Of a DNA stretch of 36,283 nt, positions 1-7,248 are shown piece by piece. Numbering within the stretch: the first letter of the stretch is position 1; each line of letters starts with the position of its first letter. The notes under the pieces were generated by a model, which saw nothing but the letters and a program-made list of their open reading frames with translations, did no database searches and was not told where the DNA came from. Position numbers and translations under genes: made by a program. This DNA comes from DASYQD01 sp036005845 (GTDB lineage Bacteria; Acidobacteriota; Thermoanaerobaculia; Multivoradales; JAIOJS01), in contig DASYQD010000154.1 in assembly GCA_036005845.1 (NCBI GenBank), forward strand, positions 1-36,283. The letters are read 5' to 3'.

Positions 1-73
1 GTCGATCCTTCCTGCCGCCGTCGCTGCTCCGAGCGAGGTCGTCCGCAGTGCCCTGCGAGCTGCAGTTCACCTC

Positions 74-679
74 ATGTTGTTGGATGGGATCGTTCTTCAT
101 TTGGTTCCGGAAAGCCAGGTGAATCCAGCAGAGCGAAACAAACTCGAAGCAGGGCTGGCATTCAAGGGCCCGCTGGTGGATGCGCCCGAGCTTCATGCCC
201 AGCGCCCACGCGTGCGCGTCACCAATTCCAAAGTCGAGACCGATGATCGCATCCAATTCTTTCGCTCGCTCGATGAACGAGACGGCTCGATGGTCCTCTG
301 CTACACCGCCGGCCTCCTCAGCACGAAACTGCCACACTGGACCTCACATTTGAAGCGGCTGCTTTGGCTCCTCCAGCGCGGCATCTGTCCAGATTGCCAG
401 AACACCATTTCCTGGGATGAGATCCATGTCGATCACCTGCGCACTCGCAACAATGGTGGCACGTCTACCATTATCAACTTAATGCTGCGACACCCGTCAT
501 GCAACATCCACAAGGGCGCCAAGGAGACGGGTTGGGAGCTCTCGCCGCGAGTATTCGATCGCTTCGGGTCGCCTATCGCGAGCCAGTCGATGCTACTACA
601 GCAACTCTTTGATCCCGGTCTGACAGCGGATCGTTTGCACCAGATTTGTCGGTCCTACTCGCGCCGAGCAAGGCTCTAA
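74..679 (+). CDS. HNH endonuclease domain protein, 5' end uncertain
   Basis: The C-terminal half (about residues 100-150) is a zinc-type HNH nuclease module. It has a CPDC knuckle (C105, C108), the D120-H121 metal/catalytic pair followed by a GG turn, an Asn (N135) in the middle helix, and a closing C143-N144-x-H146-K147 block. Such domains cut DNA using one divalent metal ion and occur in restriction enzymes, homing endonucleases and DUF262-type defence proteins. The N-terminal 100 residues match nothing I recognise, so the biological role is open. The reading frame stays open from ATG 74 back to base 2, and no Shine-Dalgarno precedes the ATG, so the true start may lie outside the window and the protein may be longer. 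Its TAA stop overlaps the ATG of the next gene (TAATG), suggesting translational coupling. Confidence 0.7.
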   Translation: MLLDGIVLHLVPESQVNPAERNKLEAGLAFKGPLVDAPELHAQRPRVRVTNSKVETDDRIQFFRSLDERDGSMVLCYTAGLLSTKLPHWTSHLKRLLWLLQRGICPDCQNTISWDEIHVDHLRTRNNGGTSTIINLMLRHPSCNIHKGAKETGWELSPRVFDRFGSPIASQSMLLQQLFDPGLTADRLHQICRSYSRRARL

Positions 680-1800
680 TGGGATCGTGGAAATGGCTAC
701 TCTCCATCCTCGTACTGGCACTCTGCTGCCGCGCGGATCGCTCTTCGCTTCAGCTTGGAGTGGTGCTGCCGCTCACCGGGGAACAAGCACTTCTCGGCGA
801 GCAGGCTCGGCGAGGAGTCGAGCTCGCCCTTGACGAGGCGAACCGGACCGGAGGTATTGCTGGCTCGAAAGTTCGAGCCTCGTTCCAAGACTCACAGGGC
901 GATTCGTCACGAGCCGCCTCGGCGATGCTCGGCATGATCCGCGAGCACCATGTGCAAATCATCATCGGTGACCTGCTCAGCGGACCTACCTTGGCGATGG
1001 CGCCGATCGCGGAGGCCCATCGAGTGGTTCTCGTCACGCCGTCGGCATCTGCCGCGACAATCTCAGCGGCAGGCCGCTACATCTTTCGGCTCGGACCGCT
1101 AGACAGTCGCGAAGTCGCAGCCAGCGCAGGATGGGCAATCACCCAGGGCTTTCACACGGCAGCAATCGTTTTCGTGCTGGATCGCCGTGGTGACGACCAA
1201 GCCCGGGTCTTCCGTGAATCCTTTTCAGCAGCTGGGAGGAGCGTCGTGAGTTCAGAGAGCTTCGGGTCCGGAACCGATGACCTCCGACCGATTCTCCTGC
1301 CGATCAGAGCCAAACATCCCGATGTTATCTTCCTGACGGCACAGGACTCGAGGCAGGTGATCGAGGTCGTGCACCAAGCACGCGGGCTGGGAATCGAAAG
1401 TCAGTTCCTGGCCGCCGGCCCCTTTCTGCCCGAAGCTGAATCTGGCGCCGAGGGGCTGATGGTGGCCCGCCTAAAGGGCTTCGATGAAGGTGACCCGACT
1501 CCGACACAGAGGCAATTCCGTGCAGAGTTCCGAGAACGCTTCAGAGCAAAACCAGATTGGTTTGCCGCGCACGCTTATGACGCAGCGACTATGGTTCTAG
1601 AAGGGTTGCGTAGCGGCGCGCGTACGGGCGAAGAGGTGCGCGCTTTCCTCGACCATCGACGCGAGTTTCAAGGTGCCAGTGGGAGAATCCTGTTGGACGA
1701 CAATGGCGACGACGTGGGAAAGGCCGTGCTATTGAAGGTCTTCTCTGTCGGCGGACACTCCCCCCCGACCGAGGTCGTCGGTCTAACACCGGCACCGTGA
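679..1800 (+). CDS. ABC-type branched-chain amino acid-like substrate-binding protein
   Basis: This is a periplasmic binding protein of the type 1 fold (LivJ / Peripla_BP_6 family), which captures amino acids or similar small ligands for an ABC importer or a sensor. The start at 679 gives a classic signal peptide: a short charged N-terminus, a hydrophobic run LLSILVLALCC, then the mature domain opening with the family pattern LGVVLPLTGEQALLGEQARRG. An alternative TTG at 646 would put eleven residues before the signal peptide and is less likely. Later family landmarks are the TPSASA ligand-loop region, a Gly-rich second lobe and an AYDA motif near the end. About 373 residues is normal for the family. 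No permease or ATPase genes are adjacent, so it is an orphan binding protein. The Cys-Cys at the end of the signal could be a lipid-attachment site, but the lipobox is poor. Confidence 0.88.
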   Translation: MGSWKWLLSILVLALCCRADRSSLQLGVVLPLTGEQALLGEQARRGVELALDEANRTGGIAGSKVRASFQDSQGDSSRAASAMLGMIREHHVQIIIGDLLSGPTLAMAPIAEAHRVVLVTPSASAATISAAGRYIFRLGPLDSREVAASAGWAITQGFHTAAIVFVLDRRGDDQARVFRESFSAAGRSVVSSESFGSGTDDLRPILLPIRAKHPDVIFLTAQDSRQVIEVVHQARGLGIESQFLAAGPFLPEAESGAEGLMVARLKGFDEGDPTPTQRQFRAEFRERFRAKPDWFAAHAYDAATMVLEGLRSGARTGEEVRAFLDHRREFQGASGRILLDDNGDDVGKAVLLKVFSVGGHSPPTEVVGLTPAP

Positions 1801-1866
1801 GGCTGAGTGCGCTACTACTGCCAGTCCAAAGTCGGCACCTTCACGCGCCGGCCAAAGGAGGACGTC

Positions 1867-3294
1867 ATGTCGTCCGATGCAACTACTCCCTCCGCTCCGA
1901 CCCCTCACGAGCGGCCTGCCGACCTTCCCGATCCCCGCAGGCTTGAAGTCTTTCTGTGCGCTATCCGCGAACAGCGCGTCAAGCTAGCCGCCCGCCTGCT
2001 TCACGGTTGCCCGGAGATGGCCGGCTCCAACCCCTTCGTCGCCTGCTGCGCCGGAGACGCCGATGCGGTCGCAGCGCTGCTCGACGAGGATCCCGCGCGG
2101 CGCAGCGCGCCGCACCTCGCCGGCGAGGGCTTCACTCCCCTGCTCTACGCCTGCGCGTCGCCGCTGCACACCGCGTCGGCGGCGCGCGCGCAAGGGATCG
2201 TGCGCTGCGCCGAGCTGCTGCTCGACCGCGGTGCCTCGCCGAACGAGCACATGCTCTACGACGGAGATCCGAAGAGCCCGATCCCGGCGCTCTACTTCGC
2301 CTGCGTCGCCGACAACCGGCCGCTGGTGAAGCTGCTGCTCGAGCGCGGCGCCGATCCCAACGACGGCGAGTCGATCTACCACTCCGCGGAGCTCGACCAC
2401 CGCGAGTGCCTGGAGCTGCTCGCCGCGCACGGCGCCGACGTCGGGGGGCGCCACGCGCACTGGGGTAACACGCCGCTGTACTTCCTCGCCGGCTACAGGG
2501 AGGGGAATCCCGCTGCGGCGAAGGCATACGCCGGCATGCGCTGGCTACTCGAGCACGGCGCCGACCCCAACGTCACCAGCGCCGAGCGCGAGGAGACGCC
2601 GCTTCACCAAGTCGCCAGGAACACGCAGACCGCCGCAGTGGCCGAGATGCTGCTCGCCCACGGCGCGTCCGTCGATCCGCAGAGCACCGACGACCGCACG
2701 CCGTTCGTGCTGGCGACGCGCGCCGGCAACGTGGCCGTGGCGCAGCTCCTGCGCGAGCGCGGCGCCGACGTCACGCGCCTGACACCGGCCGACGAATTCC
2801 TCGGCGCCTGCCTGACGGCCGACGAGCCCAAGGCCCGCGCGCTCGCGGCGGCCGATCCCAGCCTCGTCGCCCGCTTGGCCGAGGCCGACCTGCACGGCCT
2901 CCTCCATACCGGCGCCAACGCCAAGAGTGAAGCCGTGCTGCGCCTCATGCACGCGCTCGGCTTCGACCTGCGCTCGGAAAGCCAGTGGGGCGGCACACCG
3001 CTCCACTGGGCGGCGTGGCAGGGCGACGTCGGCCTGGTGAAGCTGCTGCTGTCGCTCGACGCCCCGGTCAACGTCCGCGACAAGCAGTTCGGCAGCTCGC
3101 CCCTCGGCTGGGCCGCCCACGGCTCCGCCAACTGCCGCCACGCCGACGACGAGTACGCCGCCATCATCGAGCTGCTCCTCGACGCCGGCGCGGACCGCGA
3201 GTCGACGATCAACCGCTGGGGCGGCCCGCCCGAAGCGCTGTCGACCCGCCGCATCGCGCGGCTGCTACGTCGCCGCGGCTTCGCGCCGGCGTAA
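1867..3294 (+). CDS. Ankyrin-repeat protein
   Basis: The 475-residue product is built almost wholly of ankyrin repeats, helix-turn-helix units that form a protein-binding solenoid. Repeat signatures are clear: the TPLxxA opening (TPLLYACA, TPLYFLAG, TPLHQVAR, TPLHWAAW), the helix VKLLLERGADPN, and similar LLxxGAD/GAS endings about every 33 residues from residue 65 to the end. There is no signal peptide or membrane segment, so it is probably cytoplasmic. I chose ATG 1867 because a strong AAAGGAG Shine-Dalgarno (1854-1860) sits six bases upstream; the frame also has a GTG at 1807 with no such site. It lies just after the binding-protein gene on the same strand and could share its transcript. 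Partner and function cannot be read from sequence. Codon use is strongly GC-biased, unlike the two genes before it. Confidence 0.9.
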   Translation: MSSDATTPSAPTPHERPADLPDPRRLEVFLCAIREQRVKLAARLLHGCPEMAGSNPFVACCAGDADAVAALLDEDPARRSAPHLAGEGFTPLLYACASPLHTASAARAQGIVRCAELLLDRGASPNEHMLYDGDPKSPIPALYFACVADNRPLVKLLLERGADPNDGESIYHSAELDHRECLELLAAHGADVGGRHAHWGNTPLYFLAGYREGNPAAAKAYAGMRWLLEHGADPNVTSAEREETPLHQVARNTQTAAVAEMLLAHGASVDPQSTDDRTPFVLATRAGNVAVAQLLRERGADVTRLTPADEFLGACLTADEPKARALAAADPSLVARLAEADLHGLLHTGANAKSEAVLRLMHALGFDLRSESQWGGTPLHWAAWQGDVGLVKLLLSLDAPVNVRDKQFGSSPLGWAAHGSANCRHADDEYAAIIELLLDAGADRESTINRWGGPPEALSTRRIARLLRRRGFAPA

Positions 3295-3528
3295 GGCTAG
3301 CCGAACTCCCGCCGGCACCGCCCAGCGAGCTCGTGCACCGATCCAGGACCTGGTCGAAGACTCCCGTTCAAGAGTCTCCCAGGAAGAGGCCGTGAATGAG
3401 CCGTGGAAGAGCCGCTCGGTCCGCAGGTGAACACGGTACGAGAAGCCTGGGGTCGCACGGAGCAATCCGGCTTTGGTCCCCGGTGTGGCCACCCTGGCCG
3501 GCGTTACCCGTTCCCCAGTCTACTTTGT

Positions 3529-4284
3529 TTACCCATGTCCCCGCCTGCTCACGCCAAGAAGGGACCGCAGGGGGTCTGACTCCGAAGTGGTGGAATCTGC
3601 GATAGCGCTCATAAAGGGTCTAACCGCGGTCCGCGCCGTGAACACATTGAAGGTGCAGTGCACCATGATTAGGAGGCAAGACGCAATCACGAGCAAGCCA
3701 ATTATAAACACCGTAAACATGCCGGCCACGTCCGCCAAAGCCCCGAGGCGGCCGCACAGCCATATAAGCGGGGCGGCGGAGAGCGTTATGTAAAGCAGGG
3801 CGCCGAATGCCCAGAGAAAGGCATCTGGATTTGTCAGCCCCGGCAGGGGATACGGGCCGCGATAGAACACAGGGGAGCAATACCGCTCCGTGACGTAAAC
3901 CCGCGGCCCAAGGAGCGTGTTGAGGCTCCATTCGATAGTCACCATGCGCTCCGCCGTAAGGTTGACTATGTAGAATGGGCCAATGACATCGAGCGCCAGA
4001 TAGGTGGCAACGATAGGGATGCCGACAACGCCGAGGGCCCACAGCAGTCTGTTCTGGGAAGTCGGTTGAGCGTCTGGGTGTGCGGCGACGAACGCTGCCG
4101 CTCCGACAATCGCCCCGAGAAGGAGCTGAAAGTTGCGCACGTGCATCTTGTAGTAGCCAATCTGAGCGGCGATCTCGGCCTTGCACAGGGCATATTGGCT
4201 TATCCAGGCATCGACTCTCTTGGCTTCCTGAGCCGTCAGCTTGCCCGGGTCTGCAGTTGGTGGCGGAGTACCGATAGTGTCCAT
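3529..4284 (-). CDS. Four-helix membrane protein of unknown function
   Basis: I do not recognise this family. The 251-residue product has four hydrophobic helices at about residues 52-68, 79-103, 155-177 and 184-210, arranged as two hairpins. They are separated by a polar region of about 50 residues containing YRGPYPLPG. A charged N-terminal helix precedes the first hairpin. That layout loosely resembles small two- or four-helix membrane effectors, but no diagnostic motif is present. ATG 4284 gives a protein starting MDTIGTPPP; an in-frame TTG at 4296 is the alternative, and neither has a good Shine-Dalgarno. The last twenty residues are polar and lie over a GGGGTCTGACTCC-type sequence that looks like repeat-derived DNA, so the natural C-terminus may have been replaced. 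It lies downstream of the glycosyltransferase gene on the same strand. Confidence 0.6.
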   Translation of the reverse strand: MDTIGTPPPTADPGKLTAQEAKRVDAWISQYALCKAEIAAQIGYYKMHVRNFQLLLGAIVGAAAFVAAHPDAQPTSQNRLLWALGVVGIPIVATYLALDVIGPFYIVNLTAERMVTIEWSLNTLLGPRVYVTERYCSPVFYRGPYPLPGLTNPDAFLWAFGALLYITLSAAPLIWLCGRLGALADVAGMFTVFIIGLLVIASCLLIMVHCTFNVFTARTAVRPFMSAIADSTTSESDPLRSLLGVSRRGHG

Positions 4285-4317
4285 TGGCGTGCGCAAGCGA
4301 GTCGCCTGGCGTTACGG

Positions 4318-5100
4318 CTATTGGTCAATAGCCCGCTCTGATTCGAAGCTGCATGTCGATGGCAGATGCACGCGTGATTGCGTAATCTCCGGATCGAAGC
4401 ACGCAAAGTCATAGTCGAACTGCTTGACTGGGCCGAACGCGACACGAAGGTAAGTTGCATGAATATATTTTAGGCAGAGCTTCAGACGGCCCTCGTAGCG
4501 GAAGCGACGCACGTTAAAGCTGGCTCTTCCCGGAAGGACCCCGTATGGCCCAACCGCCGCACATCGCCCGACAAAATCATGGTCTTCGCAGATCGCAACA
4601 TCTTCAGGAAACCCGCCAGAGGCTTCAAAAGCATAACGCGACGCCGCTATGAACATGGCGCCCAATGGCGCAATACGGTGCGTAGACCAGAGTAGTGCGT
4701 TGTAAAAGCCCACCATGACGTGGTCGCGCCAGAGTTCGCTGGCCGGCTCAAGCCTCACCGAGGCCGCGGCAAGATGGCGTCGACGGAACAGGGCGGTGCA
4801 TTGAGTCAGGAGGTTTCTGTCGCGTAGCTCAATGTCCGCGTCGAGAAAAAAGACGGGGTCCCCTGTGGAGGCTCGCGCGCCATGGTTGCGGCCCGCAGCT
4901 GGGCGGCCGCCTGAGACGATGCGGATTCCGAGTGGAAAGAGTCCGCTATGCGCAAGAGCGACCTCCCGCGTGCGGTCGGTGGAGTGATTGTCTGCAACGA
5001 TGATCTCAAGAGCCTCAGTTAGTTCCTGTACTGAGAGGGACCTAAGGAGTGTCGGTAGATACCGTTCTTCGTTGAGGGTGGGGATAACGATCGAGATCAT
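4318..5100 (-). CDS. Glycosyltransferase family 2 (GT-A fold)
   Basis: This is an inverting family 2 glycosyltransferase that moves a sugar from a nucleotide-sugar donor to a lipid- or polysaccharide-linked acceptor at the cytoplasmic membrane face. The order of motifs is typical: IVIPTLNEE at residues 4-12, the nucleotide-binding VADNHSTDRT at about 35-44, GRNHGA at 70-75, the metal-binding DAD at 87-89 in a FLDADIEL strand, and an acidic GGFPED...ICEDHDF segment (162-176) that probably supplies the catalytic base. At 260 residues it is near the size of the domain alone, with no membrane helix at the C-terminus. ATG 5100 starts exactly at the domain. An in-frame GTG at 5130 would add ten residues, and an AGGAG lies between the two. 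The acceptor is unknown. No other polysaccharide genes are nearby, so it may be a stray cargo gene in this mobile-looking patch. Confidence 0.88.
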   Translation of the reverse strand: MISIVIPTLNEERYLPTLLRSLSVQELTEALEIIVADNHSTDRTREVALAHSGLFPLGIRIVSGGRPAAGRNHGARASTGDPVFFLDADIELRDRNLLTQCTALFRRRHLAAASVRLEPASELWRDHVMVGFYNALLWSTHRIAPLGAMFIAASRYAFEASGGFPEDVAICEDHDFVGRCAAVGPYGVLPGRASFNVRRFRYEGRLKLCLKYIHATYLRVAFGPVKQFDYDFACFDPEITQSRVHLPSTCSFESERAIDQ

Positions 5101-5188
5101 TGTGAGAAACACGTCTCCTGGTCTGCGCACAATTCTGGGAGGGTCGCCTCTCTAACGGTTCGTGAGTTCAGCAGCTGCAAGGATGAGA

Positions 5189-5205
5189 TGGACTCCTCCT
5201 GCGAC
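5189..5205 (+). repeat. Left subterminal inverted repeat of the IS110-family element
   Basis: The sequence TGGACTCCTCCTGCGAC pairs with the right-end repeat at 6008-6023. The reverse complement of that repeat reads TGGAGTCTCCTAAGAC, matching at TGGA, TC, TCCT and GAC with one one-base gap. It lies about 70 bases before the transposase ATG. Confidence 0.6.
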
Positions 5206-5271
5206 ATTGTCGGCATCGTAGTGCCAGTGGTCGCTGGACGGCATCAGAGTGCCAAACCGCAAGAGGAGTCC
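5190..5271 (+). promoter_or_regulatory. Long hairpin hiding the transposase ribosome-binding site
   Basis: GGACTCCTCCTGCG (5190-5203) is complementary to CGCAAGAGGAGTCC (5258-5271) over 14 bases with a single C-A mismatch. The 3' arm contains the GAGGAG Shine-Dalgarno of the transposase (ATG 5274), so in a transcript entering from outside the element the ribosome site would be locked. This is a common way for insertion sequences to limit expression by read-through. The loop also holds an imperfect direct repeat: CGGCATCGTAGTGCCA (5211-5226) and CGGCATCAGAGTGCCA (5239-5254), 14 of 16 identical at a 28-base period. The pairing is seen directly; the regulatory role is inferred. Confidence 0.5.
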
Positions 5272-5273
5272 GC

Positions 5274-5816
5274 ATGAATCGTACGACGATCGCCGTGGAT
5301 CTCGCAAAGTCCGTCTTCCAGCTCTCCGTCGCCGACGGCGACTGGCGAGTGCAGAGTCGCCACCGTCTCTCCCGCGCGCAGGTGGTGCGCTTCTTCTCCG
5401 AGCCGCAGCCCTGCGACGTGGTGATCATCCCAGGCATCGGCTTGCTCACGGCCACCGCTTTGATCGCCGCCGTCGGCGACGTCTCACGTTTCCCCTCTGC
5501 CCGCCACTTCGCCAGCTGGCTCGGCCTGACCCCAAGGGAATCCTCGAGCGGCACCAGGCGACGACTGGGCGGCATCAGCAAACAGGGAGATCGCTACCTG
5601 CGCACGCTGCTCATCCACGGCGGCCGCTCGGTGCTCGCCGCCGCTCACCGCGCCAAGGAGGTCGACCACCTCCGACGCTGGGCGCTCGCCGTCGAGCGCC
5701 AGCGCGGACGCAACCGAGCCGCCGTCGCCCTTGCCAACCGACTCGCTCGCCTCGCCTGGGCAGTTTGGCGCCACGACCGGGACTTCGAGAGCCGCCCGCT
5801 GCAGCGCGCCGCCTGA
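5274..5816 (+). pseudogene. IS110-family transposase with in-frame internal deletion
   Basis: The first 50 residues are the start of the RuvC-like DEDD domain (AVDLAKSVFQ, with the first acidic residue D9, ending ...PQPCDVV). At residue 51 the sequence jumps straight into the C-terminal Transposase_20 domain: PGIGLLTATALIAAVGD, then FPSARHFASWLGLTPRESSSG and GGISKQGDRYLR. In intact family members about 150 residues lie between these points, including the remaining DEDD acidic residues that follow the VVMEA-type motif. Here they are gone, with the fusion near bases 5420-5429. The frame is preserved, so a 180-residue protein can still be made, but it should be catalytically dead. A fragment with only the serine-transposase domain might act as an inhibitor of full-length relatives. 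The start is ATG 5274, five bases after GAGGAG. Confidence 0.85.
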
Positions 5817-5875
5817 CATCAGACCCGGAACCAAAATCACCTAAGGTAAAAGATTAAGAACCAGAACCCACCAAG

Positions 5876-6007
5876 GGCTGCAACGAGCTACCAGACGAAT
5901 GGCGCAACAGGTGAGACCGACACGGGAAAAGCCGCTAACCCTTCTGGCCCTATCGAGGCCGTTGCAATGATTGGCTCCCCGTAGGCGGATTCCATCCCGG
6001 CCCGGAG
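5876..6007 (+). ncRNA. Candidate bridge-RNA region of the IS110-family element
   Basis: IS1111-type IS110 elements encode, downstream of the transposase, a structured bridge RNA whose two loops pair with donor and target DNA. Here the 3' non-coding tail has a composition unlike the surrounding genes and several possible stems: TGCAACG (5879-5885) with CGTTGCA (5960-5966), and GGCC (5946-5949) with GGCC (5957-5960). The segment from AACGAGCTACCAGACGAATGG into CAACAGGTGAGACCG resembles, from memory, the conserved 3' region of IS1111-group elements. Boundaries and loops are estimates. An alternative is simple untranslated DNA. Confidence 0.4.
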
Positions 6008-6023
6008 GTCTTAGGAGACTCCA
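6008..6023 (+). repeat. Right subterminal inverted repeat of the IS110-family element
   Basis: GTCTTAGGAGACTCCA is the imperfect inverse of the left repeat at 5189-5205. It marks the probable right end of the element. The stretch from here to the next stop codon at 6160 shows no gene. Confidence 0.55.
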
Positions 6024-6159
6024 CGATGAGGCCGCATATACGACTGTAGTCCACACCTTGCGTCGTCTTCGGACGCTCACCGAGCCTTTGATCGCGGGTA
6101 GGATTCCATATACGACGGGTTCGGCGGCACGTTGCGATTGTGGCCCGCCTTGATTATGG

Positions 6160-7038
6160 CTAGGTGGGTTCACCAAGAATGGCCTGGGTTACCGGGCGAG
6201 CCCGCGCAAGATAGCCCGCGAACTCTGCGATTTTGGCCGCAGCGTAGTCGCGATCAAATCGGACTATATTGCGGTGGCTCTTGCTGTCGTATTCTCCGAC
6301 GGCAGCTGACCCATAGATCCCGATGTTGGGAATAGACTCTGTGCGTCGTTGGCCAACCTCCAGGTATGATAGTCGTACTCCGGCGGCTACTTGCTGCCGT
6401 AGGTCTTCTCGAACGACCTCTGGTTGCTTTGACAGCGCAGTCAGATCCTCAACGAGGATGATGCGTATGACTTGCGCAGGGTAATACTGCGGTATTCCCA
6501 GAATGAGCATTCGCGCATCGCGATTGGCCAGCTCGCTGAGATCGGCTGTTGCTCGGTAGAGGTCACCTTGCTCTAGTACCGTTCGGAGGAGCACGTTCAT
6601 CATGAGGTGAACCTTGTCACCCTCAATCGTTACCGTGCTACTCCGGAGGGCGTCAACTAGCTCGCGGACCTTGTCAAGTATGGAGCGTTTCGTGTCGGAG
6701 AGGAGTAGCTTGCCGTAGGCGGCCCAGAAGACCGTGTCAATCTCGGAGCCTCCGAAGGCGCCCGCTCTGAGGACGCTGGTCATAAGGACGTCCTCAAGGT
6801 TCTCGTGCCGCCTTGGCGCTAGGTGGCCATGTAACGCCGCCTCGACGAGTACCTCATGGCGGCGCGTTCGGAGTGCGTGCACATAGAAAGTGAGCCACAG
6901 AACTACGAGAGATGCTCCCACCACCGACCAATAGAGCGACTGGTCGGTCTTGGCGAACGCCCGAAGCAATGTGCCGGCAAGAGCCGTGCTCGTTCCGGCG
7001 ATTCCCAATACATGGATGAGCCTTTCCTCAAATCTCAT
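6160..7038 (-). CDS. Membrane-anchored protein of unknown function (two N-terminal helices, cytosolic domain)
   Basis: I do not recognise this family. The 292-residue product starts with two hydrophobic helices (about residues 8-27 and 36-56) forming a membrane hairpin. A mainly alpha-helical soluble part of about 230 residues follows and should face the cytoplasm. Near the C-terminus the pattern becomes alternating strand/helix: RMLILGIPQYYPAQVIRIILVEDL, then GVRLSYLEVGQ and IPNIGIYGSAAVGEYD. This resembles a small Rossmann-like or phospholipase D-like fold, but no HKD or other catalytic motif is visible. The start at ATG 7038 has a GAGGG Shine-Dalgarno four bases upstream; the open frame extends further upstream to 7239 with no better site. 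Codons are less GC-biased than in the genes to the right. It sits beside the IS110 remnant, in keeping with an acquired patch. Confidence 0.65.
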   Translation of the reverse strand: MRFEERLIHVLGIAGTSTALAGTLLRAFAKTDQSLYWSVVGASLVVLWLTFYVHALRTRRHEVLVEAALHGHLAPRRHENLEDVLMTSVLRAGAFGGSEIDTVFWAAYGKLLLSDTKRSILDKVRELVDALRSSTVTIEGDKVHLMMNVLLRTVLEQGDLYRATADLSELANRDARMLILGIPQYYPAQVIRIILVEDLTALSKQPEVVREDLRQQVAAGVRLSYLEVGQRRTESIPNIGIYGSAAVGEYDSKSHRNIVRFDRDYAAAKIAEFAGYLARARPVTQAILGEPT

Positions 7039-7248
7039 TAGACCCTCTTTCCGAAGGGATGCGGGGCGAGTATTGGCACCCATCATAGACGCGTCGAGAC
7101 CGGGCGAATACCGCCGGATTTCGCCAGGGCCGTGAGCGCGACCGGGATCCTGCCACTTCCGGACGGGCGAGCCGAGCGAGGACAAGGTCCAGTTAGCCGG
7201 CGACGGTTGATCGGCAATGCAGGGGCGGCACCGTGCCATGATCGCTCG

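Larger units (their letters stand above)
5189..6023 (+). mobile_element. Internally deleted IS110-family (IS1111-like) insertion sequence
   Basis: The element spans from a left subterminal inverted repeat, through a shortened transposase gene, to a 3' non-coding tail and a right inverted repeat. Having inverted repeats and a long non-coding region downstream of the transposase is typical of the IS1111 subgroup of IS110 elements. At about 835 bases it is much shorter than intact members (roughly 1.4-1.5 kb). The missing DNA is inside the transposase, which retains only 180 codons. IS110 elements usually make no target duplication, and I see none. The element is probably immobile on its own but could be moved by an intact relative, since both ends remain. 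Confidence 0.75.

Noticed and set aside
3358..3377. Perfect six-base hairpin AGACTC...GAGTCT after the ankyrin gene
   Set aside because: It has no T-run, it lies 64 bases past the stop, and it does not fit a tRNA arm; it is too short to call a terminator.
7132..7248. N-terminal extension of the alpha/beta hydrolase from GTG 7132
   Set aside because: The extra 39 residues are low-complexity and not part of the fold, and no ribosome site supports the earlier start.
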